Shown here: in pieces, positions 53,089 to 64,000 of the stretch
Layout: each line of letters starts with the position of its first letter
How positions within the stretch are numbered: position 1 is the stretch's first letter
Source: Adiantum capillus-veneris
Taxonomy: Eukaryota > Streptophyta > Polypodiopsida > Polypodiales > Pteridaceae
Direction: 5' to 3'
Assembly (NCBI GenBank): GCA_014529385.2
Contig: CM043942.1
Span: forward strand, 24,857,469-24,921,468
DNA length: 64,000 bases
The notes under the pieces: generated by a model
The model's database searches: none
What the model was told of the DNA's origin: nothing
What the model saw: only the letters and a program-made list of their open reading frames with translations
Translations under genes and position numbers: made by a program

Positions 53089-55707
53089 TCAAAGACCACA
53101 ATACCGTAAAAGGTTTTTGGCTCCTTTCTCTCCAGAAATATGGATTGATGCCTCTCTATTTACAAGAATACATTTGTGGGCATTTAGGGCTATAGAAAAC
53201 TTGATCAAAACAGAGCTTAGCACTCTACACCTGTACATTTTTTTTGATGCATAGTTCGTATACTTGTTGTGGATGACCCGGATCATCAGGAATTCATGGA
53301 ATCTTGGAAGATAATTCCACAGGGTGGCGTCCTTTGAGTCACCCTCCATGCAAGATCCAGCTTTCTGTTAGGAAAACCAATCCACTCCAAAGTGGGGTGC
53401 AAGGAAACAATGTCGAATTATGATCCTAAGAAACAAAAATGAGAATTGAGAAGAATGAAGTACTTAATAGTGTTGCATAATCTTGATCGCAAAGTTTCTT
53501 GTTGGTTACGTTGATTTTGCCAAGATCAGTGCGCTCTGAGTACATGAGACATTTATGGGGAGCGAAGCTACTCTCTGGCATACTCTCATAGAAATCGTTC
53601 TCCTCATCAATGGTTTGTAGAGCTATTGTCACAAGGGAGTCCATGAGAATTATGTTCCTCTGGAAAGGCGAGCGTGTTGATGAACGGAGTAGAGGAGTAT
53701 TCCACTTAGAGCTTGGTCTTTTGATTGGGGTTCTTTGTATCATCAACCCTAGCATATGTTGCAAGAACAAAGAGGGATCCATCTTGGTGCATTTCAAGGG
53801 AGTGGGTAATGTTTTCAAGGAAGAGAAATTTCTTATTGTCCACTATAATTGGATGCAGTGTTGTGCAAGAGCATCTCTAGGATCTCATCTTTGACATCTT
53901 TCTCTTCTAGATATTGGTCAACATCTTCCAAAGGAGTCTTGCCTTGGAGACATAGGAGGGACAAGAAAACCTCTTCTTGGTTAGACATATTATCCTCTTT
54001 GGGCACCACCTCCTTTATAAGACTCATCAAATATGGCTTCTTATGGTCACTTACTTTACCTTTCCCCTTACTATTTTTAATTGCTCCATCACCATAACAA
54101 CAAAATCCATTTCCCACCTCAAAAATCCTGTGATGATGTTCCCCATGCCTAGGTCTATGAGTTTGTCCTCATCTTCCTCTCTGTAGTGTTCCTTGTTGAG
54201 CCCTCTGATCACCATATCCAATTAGAAGCAAAAACTACTGTATTCTCTAAAGGTGTGCTTGAGCAGCTCCATTGGCACCCACAAACCTTCCTCATTTCCA
54301 AAATTGAAGGAGTACTTTGATATGTGTGTCTTCATGTAGGATGTAAGTACTTCAAATGCATTAGCATGCAGTTCGATGGTAGCCTCCATGTTGATGGAGG
54401 CCTGGAACATAGTGCTAAGCTTCTCCATTGTGTGTCCTACATCATGCACAAGGAGTTGATCAACAAGGACTTGATTAGCAGCAACCATTCTTACTGGTGG
54501 AGTCCAAGGGACAGTGATATGTGCTTGGGATGGATAGAGCAAGGAAGCGGTGAATAAGATGAGAGAAGCTCAAAAACAAGAAAGGGACTTTAAAATGGGC
54601 CTTGCAAGTCACTTTTAAAGGAGACAATTAAAAATAGGATACTTTTATAGAACTTAAAATTTTAGTGGTAATTAAAATTTAAATGTTCTCTTTTGTAGAA
54701 ATCTTGGGGTTGATGCACATCATTGCCGTCCAAACACCACAATTTGAAACACCATAACTCCACCACCCACCACTATGTAAGTCACTTAACGCTTCTAAAA
54801 TTGAAAAACATTCTTGGATCACAAAATTAGACAAAAATGAATCATATTAATATGAGAGAATTACATTGCAACGGTAGCTTTTTTCTTGATATGGATACAT
54901 CTAGGAAAGGGGATGCTCTTACAAGGAAAGGCCCTCCCATTTATCTTGTAAAAAGGGTTGCCACCAATTACAAACAAGTAGTCTATCTCGAGCTCAAACC
55001 TAAGCACCAATTACTCCCTCAGATTTTGCATATTCCACAATCAGCATTGAAGGCCAAGTCCCACACTTCTTCATGCTTGCACATGTGCACTTCAACTTGC
55101 TCCATATCAGTGATGTTTGAATCGAGTGCTTCCCATTCACCTCCTGTCTCTTCCACGGCTAGTAAGGATATATAATGGAGATTTTCTTCTTTACAATGTG
55201 GTATTGGATGATCATTTTCTCTATCACAACCATGAACTCTTATGGTATCCCCATTGTGCTGAACAATCTTTGAGTCTCAAGTAGATGGAACATAGGATTC
55301 ATTGTTTCTCTACCCTTAGCAATCCACATGGTAGGCATGAAATAAAAATTGTCTACCTTGAAGAGAAAAACAAAAAGATGAAAATCCATAAAAGATGTTA
55401 GTTTGCTCGATATTTTGACCCATACGTGCACTTCATTGCATTGAAGATTTCATTTTCAATCCGTCGCCTAGTTAATACAATAGGTAGTGTCAAGAGTTGT
55501 CTAATCATTGTCCATCAAAGCTGGTGGACTAAGTGTTTTCAAGGCCTTGTAGCCGTTTCTCTTCGTTGGGACTACATATTTTGCATCAAAGAAGAAGATG
55601 GACCATTCTGCAAGCTCCGATGTAGTGCATTCAGAATATAGCAATGAGTGGAACATAAAGTGGTGAGCCTCAAAAGTTCTAGATTTATTTGTTACTCCTT
55701 TAATCAT
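53089..55707 (-). pseudogene. Minus-strand ORF debris, possibly a decayed host gene
   Basis: Four minus-strand frames with ordinary amino-acid composition lie in this interval: 54222-54542 (with MEKLSTMFQASINMEATIEL), 53833-54117 (with EDVDQYLEEKDVKDEILEML), 53426-53818 (with TIALQTIDEENDFYESMPES) and 55240-55707 (with WSIFFFDAKYVVPTKRNGYK). They do not resemble gag or pol. Spacing would fit exons or frameshifted parts of one gene. I recognise none of them, and some may be chance frames. Confidence 0.3.
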
Positions 55708-57401
55708 ACACCCTCTCTACAACCTTTCAAAATTCTTGTTGTGGAATTAAAAAATCAATAACTTCTACAAACACAACCTTTGTCCACTTTTGCATTGTAC
55801 TTTTTCACTTTTTTTTCTCACTCTCTTACAATGCTTTCAAGCTTTTTATCCTCATTGTTTTTCATGCCTTTGGAATATATTGTTATCTAAGTAGTTCATT
55901 GTCCCTCTTCGTTTCAAACAAATTCAAGGTTCATGATGGCTTGCTAGGGAAGTGCAATGCAATAGTAGACAAGGGTTGTGTTTGTAAAAGTTATTAGACT
56001 TTTTGGATTTCTAAAAGAAGCCTTAGAGGAGAGAAGATTTAGGCATACTTTCAATGTTTTCTCTGATGGTTGAAACTTACTTTAAATGTTATTTGGTTTT
56101 AAAATATTAAATAGATATTTTTATCTCACCTTTCATTTCACATCCAGACATGTCTTGACTTTTCTTGCATTCTATTGCTTTAGAATGCTCGAGTGAAGTT
56201 TCACCTTGCATAATTCTAGCAAATTCTATGCACATGTTGTCGTGCGATGGCACGTTCATAATTTGAAATTAAAGTATCTACCTCACTCATAATGTTTACG
56301 ATGTGTGGGACCAAATGCTACAATGTACATAGTGTGATATATGCGAAAATGAATGTCATGGTTGCAACCGTGTACATACCTTGCCGGGCGGGCGAGGCCC
56401 TATACGTGGTACCATGGAATGCTTTTTCACATAAATATATGTCTAATTTGCTTTAAGAATGTACAAATGTCAAGTGTTTCGAAGTGGCACGCTCGTTTTG
56501 CCTAGAAAGTTCAATGCGGGCAATCTCGGCCAAAAATAGCAGGTTTCGTGCGTTGGCGTGAAAGACGTGTGCAAAGAGCTTACCAAGTGGGAAAATGAGG
56601 TTCAACATGAAATTTGAGCCCAATGGGATTTTTCCACAATTTTAGGGATTTTTCCCAGCTCGTTTGGGCTTTTTACGGACAAAAAGTGACATTTTTTGGC
56701 TAAAACTAACCTAAAAATGGTCAAAAATAGCCTTAAAAATACTCAAAATAGCTCAAAATGTCACATCAACGATGCTAGCGTTGTTTCTCAAGTTGTGTGG
56801 GAATTTTTTGAGCCAAGAATGAGCTCATTTGGGCACATGATCAAAGAGATACAGCCATTCCTTTACAGGGTGCTAGTGCAGTCCCGTGCTGCTTCCACTA
56901 CATGGTTGAGGTTGTGAGGTCTCCAATTAGGGTTTCCCCTCCTCCAATAACTACTTGGGCTTCTCTAATGAATTACTGAAGCTTCCATGAAATGGTCACA
57001 ACAAAGAATCAAAGCATAAATTTAGGGTTTTTAACAGGTCGAATGAGCACTGCATCTGTGCAATTGGGAGCGAGGCTACATCTAATCTTCACACACACAA
57101 GAGTTTTGCGTTAGTATTGGTTCTTTTTCAAAGTGGAGCTTTCATGGCTGGAGTTTTTTTCTTTCTTAATGTGTTTTTGTCTTCAAATCGTCTACGCCTT
57201 GCTTGATTTTGCTACGAATCCTCACAGTTAGAGGCCCGGCGCTTTCCTAGTCTCACTACGCACTTCTTGACACGTTTGTGGTGAACCCGACGCGAAGTAG
57301 GCTAGGGTGAGGGTTCAAAAGCTTCATTGAAGGTCTAAAATCAAATCTTTAAAGCTATGGAGCAACAAGAGTGACAGGGGATTCGGTTTGATCTAGTCAC
57401 A
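55708..57401. other. Stretch without recognised genes
   Basis: Non-coding sequence. The last ~250 bp (with CACGTTTGTGGTGAACCCGA near 57275) could be the leader of the gag fragment that follows; no PBS was identified. Confidence 0.35.
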
Positions 57402-57911
57402 ATGCAAATGTTTCAATCTTTTGCAGTGTTTATGCAGCAGCAGCAAGTTGCAGAAAGGAGGGAGTTGTCCTCGACCAAAGAGCTTCAATCTGTGGTGAAT
57501 AAAATGGACCAATTTAAAGGTAAAGATGTAACAAATTATCTTCGTGGATATGTAAAGGAGATGGAGCTTCATCGAGTGCCCGAAGCAGAGATGGTGCAAA
57601 GTTTTGAACTTGCTGTGGTTCCCAAGATCAAAGAGCATGTAAGGGGAATTAGAAATGAGCATGTGGCAACTTGGGAAGCATTCAAATTAGCCTTGAAGGA
57701 AGAGTATTTCATGGAGGACTCCAAAAGGGTAACAAAGAGGACTTTCTTAGAGTGGGTAGTTCGGCCAAAAGAGGGGCTCTCGCCTACCAAACTGCTAAGG
57801 GAATTCGAACGCCGTTATGATCAACTTTCAAGAACTGAAAAGGCTACCCTAAACTTGGAGAAGACAGAGCTCTTTTGCAAGCCGCAGGTAAAGAGATTCA
57901 AGAGAATTTAG
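57402..57911 (+). pseudogene. gag: Gag-like fragment, capsid part
   Basis: An open frame of 169 codons with YLRGYVKEMELHRVPEAEMV, WEAFKLALKEEYFMEDS and LLREFERRYDQLSRTEKATL, the pattern of a plant retrotransposon gag domain with the usual helix-rich layout. It breaks at 57909-57911; the frame continues with a shift toward the zinc-knuckle part at 58042. It has no visible partner pol in the window. It is a different family from G and from Tat copies A and B. Confidence 0.65.
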
Positions 57912-58041
57912 AGCTACTACTTGAGGATAAGGATGCGGAACAGGGTTTGAAGACTGATTGGAATGAGGTCGAAGACGCCATTTCACTGACGACGAAGACG
58001 CCATTTCACTGCTAGCTAAGCGACAACGATGAAGAGACAAG

Positions 58042-58556
58042 ATGATAGTCAACCCTACTCACTCCCCAAGTGTTTCCGAGAGTCCTATAAAGCCTGTGAT
58101 TGTGGTTCCAAAGAGTGACAAATCCATCCTAGATGATATTGTGAAAGGAATGCAAGAGCTCAAGTTAAAGCTTACAAGGCTAGAAGAAAAGGGGCAACCA
58201 TCAGGTCAATCTACAGGGCAACGACCGCAAACCAGAGAAGTCTTTGTCAATAGATGGGTATGGTGTGATAGTACTGACCATGGAAGGAGGGATTGTGAAA
58301 TTTTTAAAGACGCTTTGACAAAGGAGCTTGTTTTCTTTAAAGATGGAAAAATTCACTTAAGTGAAACAGGTAAGCTCTTGGGAACAAACTTTGGCAAAGG
58401 CGGGATGAAGAAACTAGTTGAGGACATGGCTACTAGCCATGCCCTCTCGATGGTCGAGGAAGCCGCCTATGGGTTGAAGGTGGATCCTATTAAGAAAAAA
58501 GGATCATTCAAGGTTGGAGAAGAGGAATCTAATGGCCATGCGCTATATGTAAAGAA
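58042..58556 (+). pseudogene. gag: Gag-like fragment, nucleocapsid part
   Basis: The frame starts at 58042 and contains VWCDSTDHGRRDCEIFKDAL, a zinc knuckle whose first Cys is missing (Arg/Trp at the expected place), followed by VFFKDGKIHLSETGKLLGTN and FGKGGMKKLVED. This wording is typical of a plant Ty3/gypsy gag family with the knuckle near the end. The open frame runs to 58659, but its last part overlaps the probable LTR of copia-5, so coding is ended here at 58556. Protease and RT are missing, probably cut by the copia-5 insertion. Confidence 0.65.
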
Positions 58557-58868
58557 TGAGGATTCAAGAGAGCTACACAAGACAAGCACAAAGCACACAG
58601 AGATGGAAAGCTTCTTCTTCTTCTCACAGAAAAGAGAGTACAAAATGACTAAGTGCTAAAACTGAAAAGTAGCACATATGTACATGCGGTCACTAAGTGT
58701 GAACACGCTAGAAGCATACTAGGCTAGCACTATAAGTGTAGTCCAGCTGTAGAATCACTTGCAGAGATCCTCTGTGTCGGTCACCTAAGGTGCCAGTGAG
58801 TAAATGCCCTAAGCAGCCAAGACCCGAAGTGGATGCCAGCTCAAGATGTAGAGCTCGACATCTCAACA
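58557..58868 (-). repeat. Probable 3' LTR of copia-5
   Basis: On the minus strand it starts TGTTGAGATGTCGAGC after the polypurine tract and probably ends GAATCCTCA at 58557. The left edge rests on the TG...CA rule only, as no second LTR is available. About 312 bp. Confidence 0.6.
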
Positions 58869-60434
58869 CTCCCCCTCGAGCTCTGCATGTCGCAGAGTCC
58901 AAGCATAGTCCGAAAACGTCGAAGCTTCTCAGCTCCGAGGGCCTTGGTAAAGATATCCCCTATCTGCTCCTCTGTGCTGACGTAGACCAAGTCGATGTCG
59001 CCCGCCAACACTCGCTCTCGAATGTAGTGGTAATGGACCTCTATGTGCTTGGTCCTGGCATGGAACACTCGGTTCCTAGCCAACTGCATGCTGCTGAGGT
59101 TGTCACAATGGATGACAATCTGCTGGTCCACCTGCACTCCCAAGTCCTCAAGTAATGTGCGTAGCCAAGCTACCTCGCACGCCGCAGCTGCTGCACCTCT
59201 GTACTCGGCCTCTGTGCTCGATAAAGCAACCGTAGGCTGCTTTTTGCTTCTCCAAGTAACAGCAGCACTCCCAAAAGAGAACATGAAGCCACTCGTAGAT
59301 CTCCTATCAACAAGGCTACCTGCCCAATCTGCATCTCTATACCCATACAATGCTAATGGGGCATCTACTGCATAGAACAATGCATAGTCAAGAGTCCCTT
59401 GCACATACCGAAGTGTGCGTCGTACTCCATCCAAATGTGGCTTCCTTGGAAGCTGCATGAACTGACTCTCCAAGCCTACTGTGTAGCTCAAGTCTGGCCT
59501 CGTGATAGTCAAGTAGATTAGACTACCCACAATCTTCCTGTACCTCTTGACATCCTCAACAACGTCACCCTTCTCTGCACTCAGCTTTGCATTCACATCC
59601 AAGGGAATAGAAATTGGCTTACAATCAGCCATACCATACTTTGACAACATGTCCAAAGCATATTATCTCTATGACAGCCATACACCCTCTGAAGTCCTGA
59701 TCACCTCAATGCCAAGAAAGTAGCGCAACTCGCCCAAATCTTTTATTTCAAACTCCTGTTTGAGAAGACCCTTCACATGATCAATCTCCATAGCATTGTC
59801 ACCCACAATAATAAGGTCATCTACATATATGGTAATGACCACAATCCCCACATCACTCTCACGTACATAGAGTGAATGATCAGGATGAGCTCTCCTAAAC
59901 CCAGTACTGACAAGATACTTGGCAATCCTATCATACCATGCTCTAGAGCCCTACTTCAAACCATACAAAGCTTTGAGAAGTCTGCATACATAATCTGGGT
60001 AACCTGGATCGACATAACCAGGTGGTTGATCCATATACTTCCTCTTGCAACTCACCATTCAAAAAGGCATTCTTTACATCCATTTGATGCATAATCCATC
60101 CTCTAGATGCAGCCACTGCTATGACAGCTCTCACAGACGTCATCTTTGCCACTGGGGCAAAGGTCTCCTCATAGTCTATGCCATACGTCTGTGCATAACC
60201 CTTTGCGACTAGCCTTGCCTTGTGACGCTCAATGTTACCATCAGCCTTATGCTTGGCTTTATACACCCATTTACAGCCAATAGCTTTCTTGCCACTTGGC
60301 AATGGCACCAACTCCCATGTGTCGTTTGCTTCCAATGCAGCCATCTCTTCATTCATTGCATCATCCCAATGCACATTTCCAACTGCATCCTCAAAACATG
60401 TGCCATGTAGGCTTGGTGATGCGCTAGATACCAA
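58841..60434 (-). pseudogene. gag-pol: RT and RNase H of copia-5
   Basis: Reading downwards from 60434: RT with [20 protein letters not shown] and [20 protein letters not shown], a frameshift near 60030, YVDDL (near 59840), YFLGIEV, two nonsense codons about 59655-59665 (both consistent with C-to-T changes of Gln codons), then VGSLIYLTITRPDLSYTVG and RNase H (YRDADWAGSLVDRRS, SSTEAEYRGAA, KHIEVHYHYIRE). The Asp residues of RT are intact. The frame ends at TGA 58841-58843 inside the LTR. Confidence 0.9.
58869..58897 (-). other. Polypurine tract and hairpin of copia-5
   Basis: The minus strand reads CTCGAGGGGGAG next to the LTR. CTCTGC (58881-58886) and GCAGAG (58892-58897) form a 6-bp stem with a 5-base loop. 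The hairpin and tract are inside the reading frame, which stops at 58841 in the LTR. Confidence 0.65.
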
Positions 60435-61747
60435 TCATAAGTCAATTTCTGAACTGGATTTCTGACTCTGTTAGATCTGCGTGGTCCTGGGTCGCTCCTT
60501 TGCCCTCTAGCATCTTCTTGTACTTTCCTTACACCAGGTGTCCTGACAGCCGGAATTCCAAATTCCTCATCAAGACTTTGTTCAGAACCATCTGAATCCA
60601 TGTCTACATGTGAAAAACCTAATGATGCATCAGCTATAAAGGGAGGTTCATCAACCTTTTCCTTTCCTTTTCGTGATACATTCCCTGTACCTGCTGGTGG
60701 AGTAACCTGCGTACGCAGTCTACCATTCCATGGCTTCTCAACAGAGCCACGAGAAGAGGACTCTTGTGATCCACTCAAAACCTGTGACTGTGGCCTCACA
60801 TTTTGTACAACCACATCATCTTTTACATCAGCCCCAATAGTGCCATGTGCATTACTGTACCAGCTGCTCATCTCATCAAAGACTACATCTCTGCTCACTC
60901 GTAATTCTCGTGTAGTAGGATTGTAGCACCTGTAACCCTTTTGTTCAAGGGAATATCCCACAAGAATACATTTCTCTACTTTAGGATCCAATTTCCTACG
61001 CAACTCATCTGGTACATGCACGTAAGCTATGCAGCCAAACACTTTCAAGTGTGCCAAATCAAGCTTTGTACCTGTAAACTTTTCCTCAGGCGTTACATCA
61101 TGCACCGCAGCTATAGGTGTCCTGTTCATAATGTACACAGCTGTATTTACAGCTTCAGCCCAGAAATGATGAGGCATGTTCTTCTCATTCATCAATGCAC
61201 GTGCAACCTCTGCAATGTGTCTGTTTTTCCTTTTTGCGACCCCATTCTGTTGTGGAGTATATCTGCATGTAAACTACCTGCGTATACCATGCATTCGCAA
61301 AAAATCTGAAAAATCATTGGAGAAGTACTCTCCCCCTCCATCTGACCTCAATGTCTTGATTTGCATATCTGTCTCCTTCTCAATCATGACTTTGAAGTCT
61401 TGAAAGTGACCAAACACTTCACTTTTGTTACGCATGAAGTAGACCCATACTTTCCTTGTATGGTCATCAATGAAAGAGACATAATACCTGCAACCATGTA
61501 TACTTGCAGTATCGATTGGACCCCAAACATCTGTGTGCACCACCTCAAGTGGTTTTTTACATACATTGCGCTCATGTGGAAATGAGCCCTTTGACTGTTT
61601 TCCAAACTGGCATGCTGCACACACTTTATGCATACCATCCACCTTGAATTTGGGAAAACCTTTTACAATCTGTTTTGATTGCATGCTGTGCAATCTTTGC
61701 TCATTGACATGGCCAATGCGTTTGTGCCAAATGTCAACATCAGCCAC
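60353..61747 (-). pseudogene. gag-pol: Integrase of copia-5
   Basis: From 61747: H2C2 module (WHKRIGHVNEQRLH to CAACQFGKQ), core VHTDVWGP, RSDGGGEY, a stop at 61274-61276 in place of the usual Gln before FTC, then the Glu block (NGVAKRKNRHIAE), where Lys replaces the catalytic Glu of GVAERKNR. The C-terminal part (FWAEAVNTAVYIMNRTP, FGCIAYVHVPDELRRK) and a long Ser/Asp/Gly-rich linker lead to RT. The missing Glu and the stop exclude activity. Confidence 0.9.
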
Positions 61748-61759
61748 AACACTTGTGCC

Positions 61760-62200
61760 CTATGCAAATAATGCAGCTTTTACCTCAGGCATGTCTACAT
61801 TCAGCGTAAACATTCTGCCCACACATTTGCCCTCTGTGATCAGCTTACAGCCATTCTGGAAATCTTCTACATAACAGCCATTGGGATTGAAGCGAACCTG
61901 CAAACCCTGCTCAACCGTTTGTCCAACAGAAACAAGATTCTTTGTAATGTTTGGGACATGAAGTACATCTGCTAAGTACTTTGATTTCCCACTCTTCGTA
62001 TTTAGAGGTATATCCCCTACATGAGCAATGGGGTGAGTTGTGTCATCTCTTGTCTGCACATAGCCTAACACATCTGGTTTGCGCATATCTCTAAACCACT
62101 CTCCACAAGACGTCATGTGATTAGAGGCACCTAAATCCACATACCAAACATCATCTTGGGTGGAATTCTCTGCACTCATTATATTCATTACATGCTGCAT
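61760..62200 (-). pseudogene. gag-pol: Protease region of copia-5
   Basis: The minus frame reads DDVWYVDLGASNHMTSCGEW, where Leu replaces Ser/Thr of the D[ST]GA active site; the catalytic Asp is kept. The pre-integrase block YLADVLHVPNITKNLVSVGQ follows. A TAG at 61760-61762 separates it from integrase. A frameshift near 62190 joins it to gag. Confidence 0.85.
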
Positions 62201-63036
62201 AACAAACAGCGCTCGTTTTTGTTGTCATCTGCATCTGTGCTAGTAGATGCATAGTTGCCCTGTTCTCTCTTTCCACTTGCTTTTCCCTTTGGACAGTCAC
62301 GTGGCATGTGACCTCTTTCACCACAAGTCCAACATTCTCTGCTATCTGCAGTATGTTGCTGCCTGCTTGATCGTGCACCACGACCTCTTTGACTTCCCCT
62401 GCCTTGAGACTGGTTTCCCCTGCCTCCTGTATTGTTTTGATTTGATTGACCTTCTTGAAATTGGCCCCTGCAACCCCTTGGGCCTCGACCACGACCTCTA
62501 CCTCTACCTCTGTTGGAGTTAGAATAACAGGCCTGTTCAGAATTATTTCTGCCATGAGAAGAAGATGTTTCAAGGTTCTTCTCCTCAAGAATAAGCATAG
62601 AAATCAAATCTTGGAACACGGGGATGTCGTCTCTTGTATTCATGGAAGACCTTAAGAGGTTGTTCCTCTTAACCTGATTTAGCTCTGACTTTAGTTGAAG
62701 CTTCCTGGCCTTGGTGTTCACCTTGAACACTCTGCCTAAGTTTTTCCATGCAATGGCGGGGGTTTCAGCATCCTGTAGATAGCCCATCATGCCATCTGTG
62801 ATGCTCATAGAAAGCCAATACATCACTTTGCTATGGCCTTGTTGCCAGCCCCTCAAAGCTTTTCTTTGTTCTGCTGTAGCATTTGCCTCGGGAATGTCTG
62901 GTTCCTTCTCATTGTCTCCTTCTACATAGTCCCAATAACCTTTTCCTTTTAGGAAATTTGTTATTCTGAACTTCCATGCAGGATAGTTATTTTTCTCAAG
63001 CTTCTCAGTGACAATCTGACTGAAACCGTCAGACAT
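62188..63036 (-). pseudogene. gag-pol: Gag of copia-5
   Basis: The likely start is the Met at about 63036 (MSDGFSQIVTEKLEKNNYPA), inside a longer frame that opens at 63096. It contains the copia gag helices (WKFRITNFLKGKGYW, WQQGHSKVMYWLSMSI), a Gly/Arg/Gln-rich stretch and the zinc knuckle CWTCGERGHMPRDC. Between LLRSSMN and DDIPVFQDLI a piece of the usual gag seems missing. The rest of the frame is open to 62188. Confidence 0.88.
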
Positions 63037-63097
63037 CTTGAAGGAGGAATCCCAAACCCCGAGCAAGTTTTTCTGAGCAATCCCTAAACCGAGCAAA

Positions 63098-64000
63098 ACA
63101 AGGAGAAAAATACATTAGAAATTACAAAGCATTGAGGGTTGTAGAAAATCAATTAAACATGCTTCATCGCATCCCTCACAAAAAGCTTGGTTGCTCATAC
63201 ACAAAGACACACATATGTAGAGACACAATTGCTAATTTTATTAGTGTGTTTGAGTACATTATAACTATTTGCACATGCCCATTTTGAGCAGCGAACACTT
63301 AGGCAATTAGTATTGACTTACAATGTCCCCCTCAAAACCAATTTTGGTTTGAAAGAGAGATATGCATGTGCCTAAGTACGCCTAGAGAATACACATACGT
63401 TCTTTTTTTTGGTTGTCTGAAGACTTTGTCTCAAGACGACTGTGCAATGCAAAATTAGTAGAGATACAAAGTCAATGTAGAGGCTATCAAGGGTCCATGA
63501 GATACTTACGTCACACACAAAATAAGTGAGCATTTATGGTGCTTCAAGTTATTGCAGCATGTGCTCTAGCCCCTGCAAGAATTCTAAAATTAGCCAATAT
63601 TTGCAATGCTTTAGTCGAGCAAACAGTCATGCTTGCACGTTGACGGGTGATAACAAGTTGTGAAACATTATTTTAAAAGTTTTTCGGTGTTGAGTGAGTA
63701 TACTCAGCATATATTGCCGATTGAACATGCTAAAGAGAAGGACCCTATTAAATGCACGCTTCGAGTGCTTTCCTTGCTTGCATTGTAGCTATTGCAAGGT
63801 CTCAACATGATGAGGCTCTTAAACCTCAAGTGGAGACCAGACCAGAAGTAGATCTTTGTAAAAAGGTAGAACTAAAAAAGCCCAATCATGCTAGAGAGAG
63901 AGAGAGAGAGAGAAAGATCAGAGAGGATAAACATAGTGGGGTTTAGTAAGTGTTATGTTTTATATCCATGATTGGAAAAACATTGCCAACGAGGCTGGTG
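63098..64000. other. Stretch without recognised genes
   Basis: It should contain or lead to the 5' end of copia-5. No PBS or LTR copy of 58557-58868 was found. A polypurine-like run on the minus strand (GGTTTTGAGGGGGACAT, about 63326-63342) followed by TGTAAGTC may mark the 3' end of another element. A GA microsatellite is at 63892-63914. Confidence 0.4.

Larger units (their letters stand above)
58557..63097 (-). mobile_element. Copia-5: decayed minus-strand Ty1/copia element
   Basis: A 3' LTR, polypurine tract and a complete but broken gag-pol are visible on the minus strand. No matching 5' LTR or PBS was found between 63097 and 64000, so the 5' end is either beyond the window or lost. Motif style differs from copia-1 to copia-3, so it is another lineage. 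Confidence 0.85.

Noticed and set aside
63098-63342. Possible 5' LTR of copia-5 between a polypurine-like run at 63326-63342 and the gag start
   Set aside because: It does not match the 3' LTR at 58557-58868, and no PBS follows it.

Overview
This 64 kb window is nuclear DNA of a vascular plant with a large, retrotransposon-rich genome. Coding content is almost entirely Ty3/gypsy and Ty1/copia gag-pol, the recognisable copia primer-binding sites match plant initiator-Met tRNA, and no bacterial-type operons or RNA genes are visible. The families look like those of gymnosperms or ferns as much as flowering plants, but the sequence does not settle the species. No intact host gene was found.

Layout. 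(1) Positions 1-5475 hold the decayed 3' part of a Tat-type Ty3/gypsy element (copy A), recognised by a second, plant-type RNase H between RT/RNase H and integrase. (2) Positions 5476-33247 are one giant Ty3/gypsy element, called G here, flanked by the 5-bp duplication CTTGG. Its two nested insertions are a nearly intact copia element in the leader (copia-1, 6962-11815, duplication CGATC) and a 4.2 kb LTR element of unknown coding content in the 3' LTR (28771-32946, duplication GATAT). Without them G is about 18.7 kb. Its order is LTR, tRNA-Asp-like PBS, leader, N-terminal domain, gag, zinc knuckles, protease 1, RT, RNase H, two H2C2 modules, integrase, protease 2, a basic tail, an internal polypurine tract, a 2.3 kb spacer, a third ORF region, the 3' polypurine tract and the LTR. 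(3) Positions 33253-35545 continue the interrupted Tat-type LTR and then show the gag of a second Tat copy (B). (4) Positions 35546-37147 are a minus-strand element end (gag start, PBS, LTR). (5) Positions 37148-46042 are a minus-strand copia element (copia-3, duplication GAGCT) that carries a plus-strand, 5'-truncated copia-2 (40086-43378). (6) Positions 47531-50780 are a small deleted minus-strand copia (copia-4, duplication TTAAC). (7) Positions 50781-57401 have no recognised gene, only a CT microsatellite and minus-strand ORF debris. (8) Positions 57402-58556 are an unrelated gag fragment. (9) Positions 58557-63097 are a decayed minus-strand copia-5.

The most interesting points are: G's two proteases, two H2C2 modules and two identical polypurine tracts; a repeated perfect palindrome (CGATCGCGATCG) in G's non-coding parts; a short hairpin next to the 3' polypurine tract in all five copia elements despite different stem sequences; and the unknown LTR element nested in G's LTR. 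All coordinates and comparisons were made by eye.
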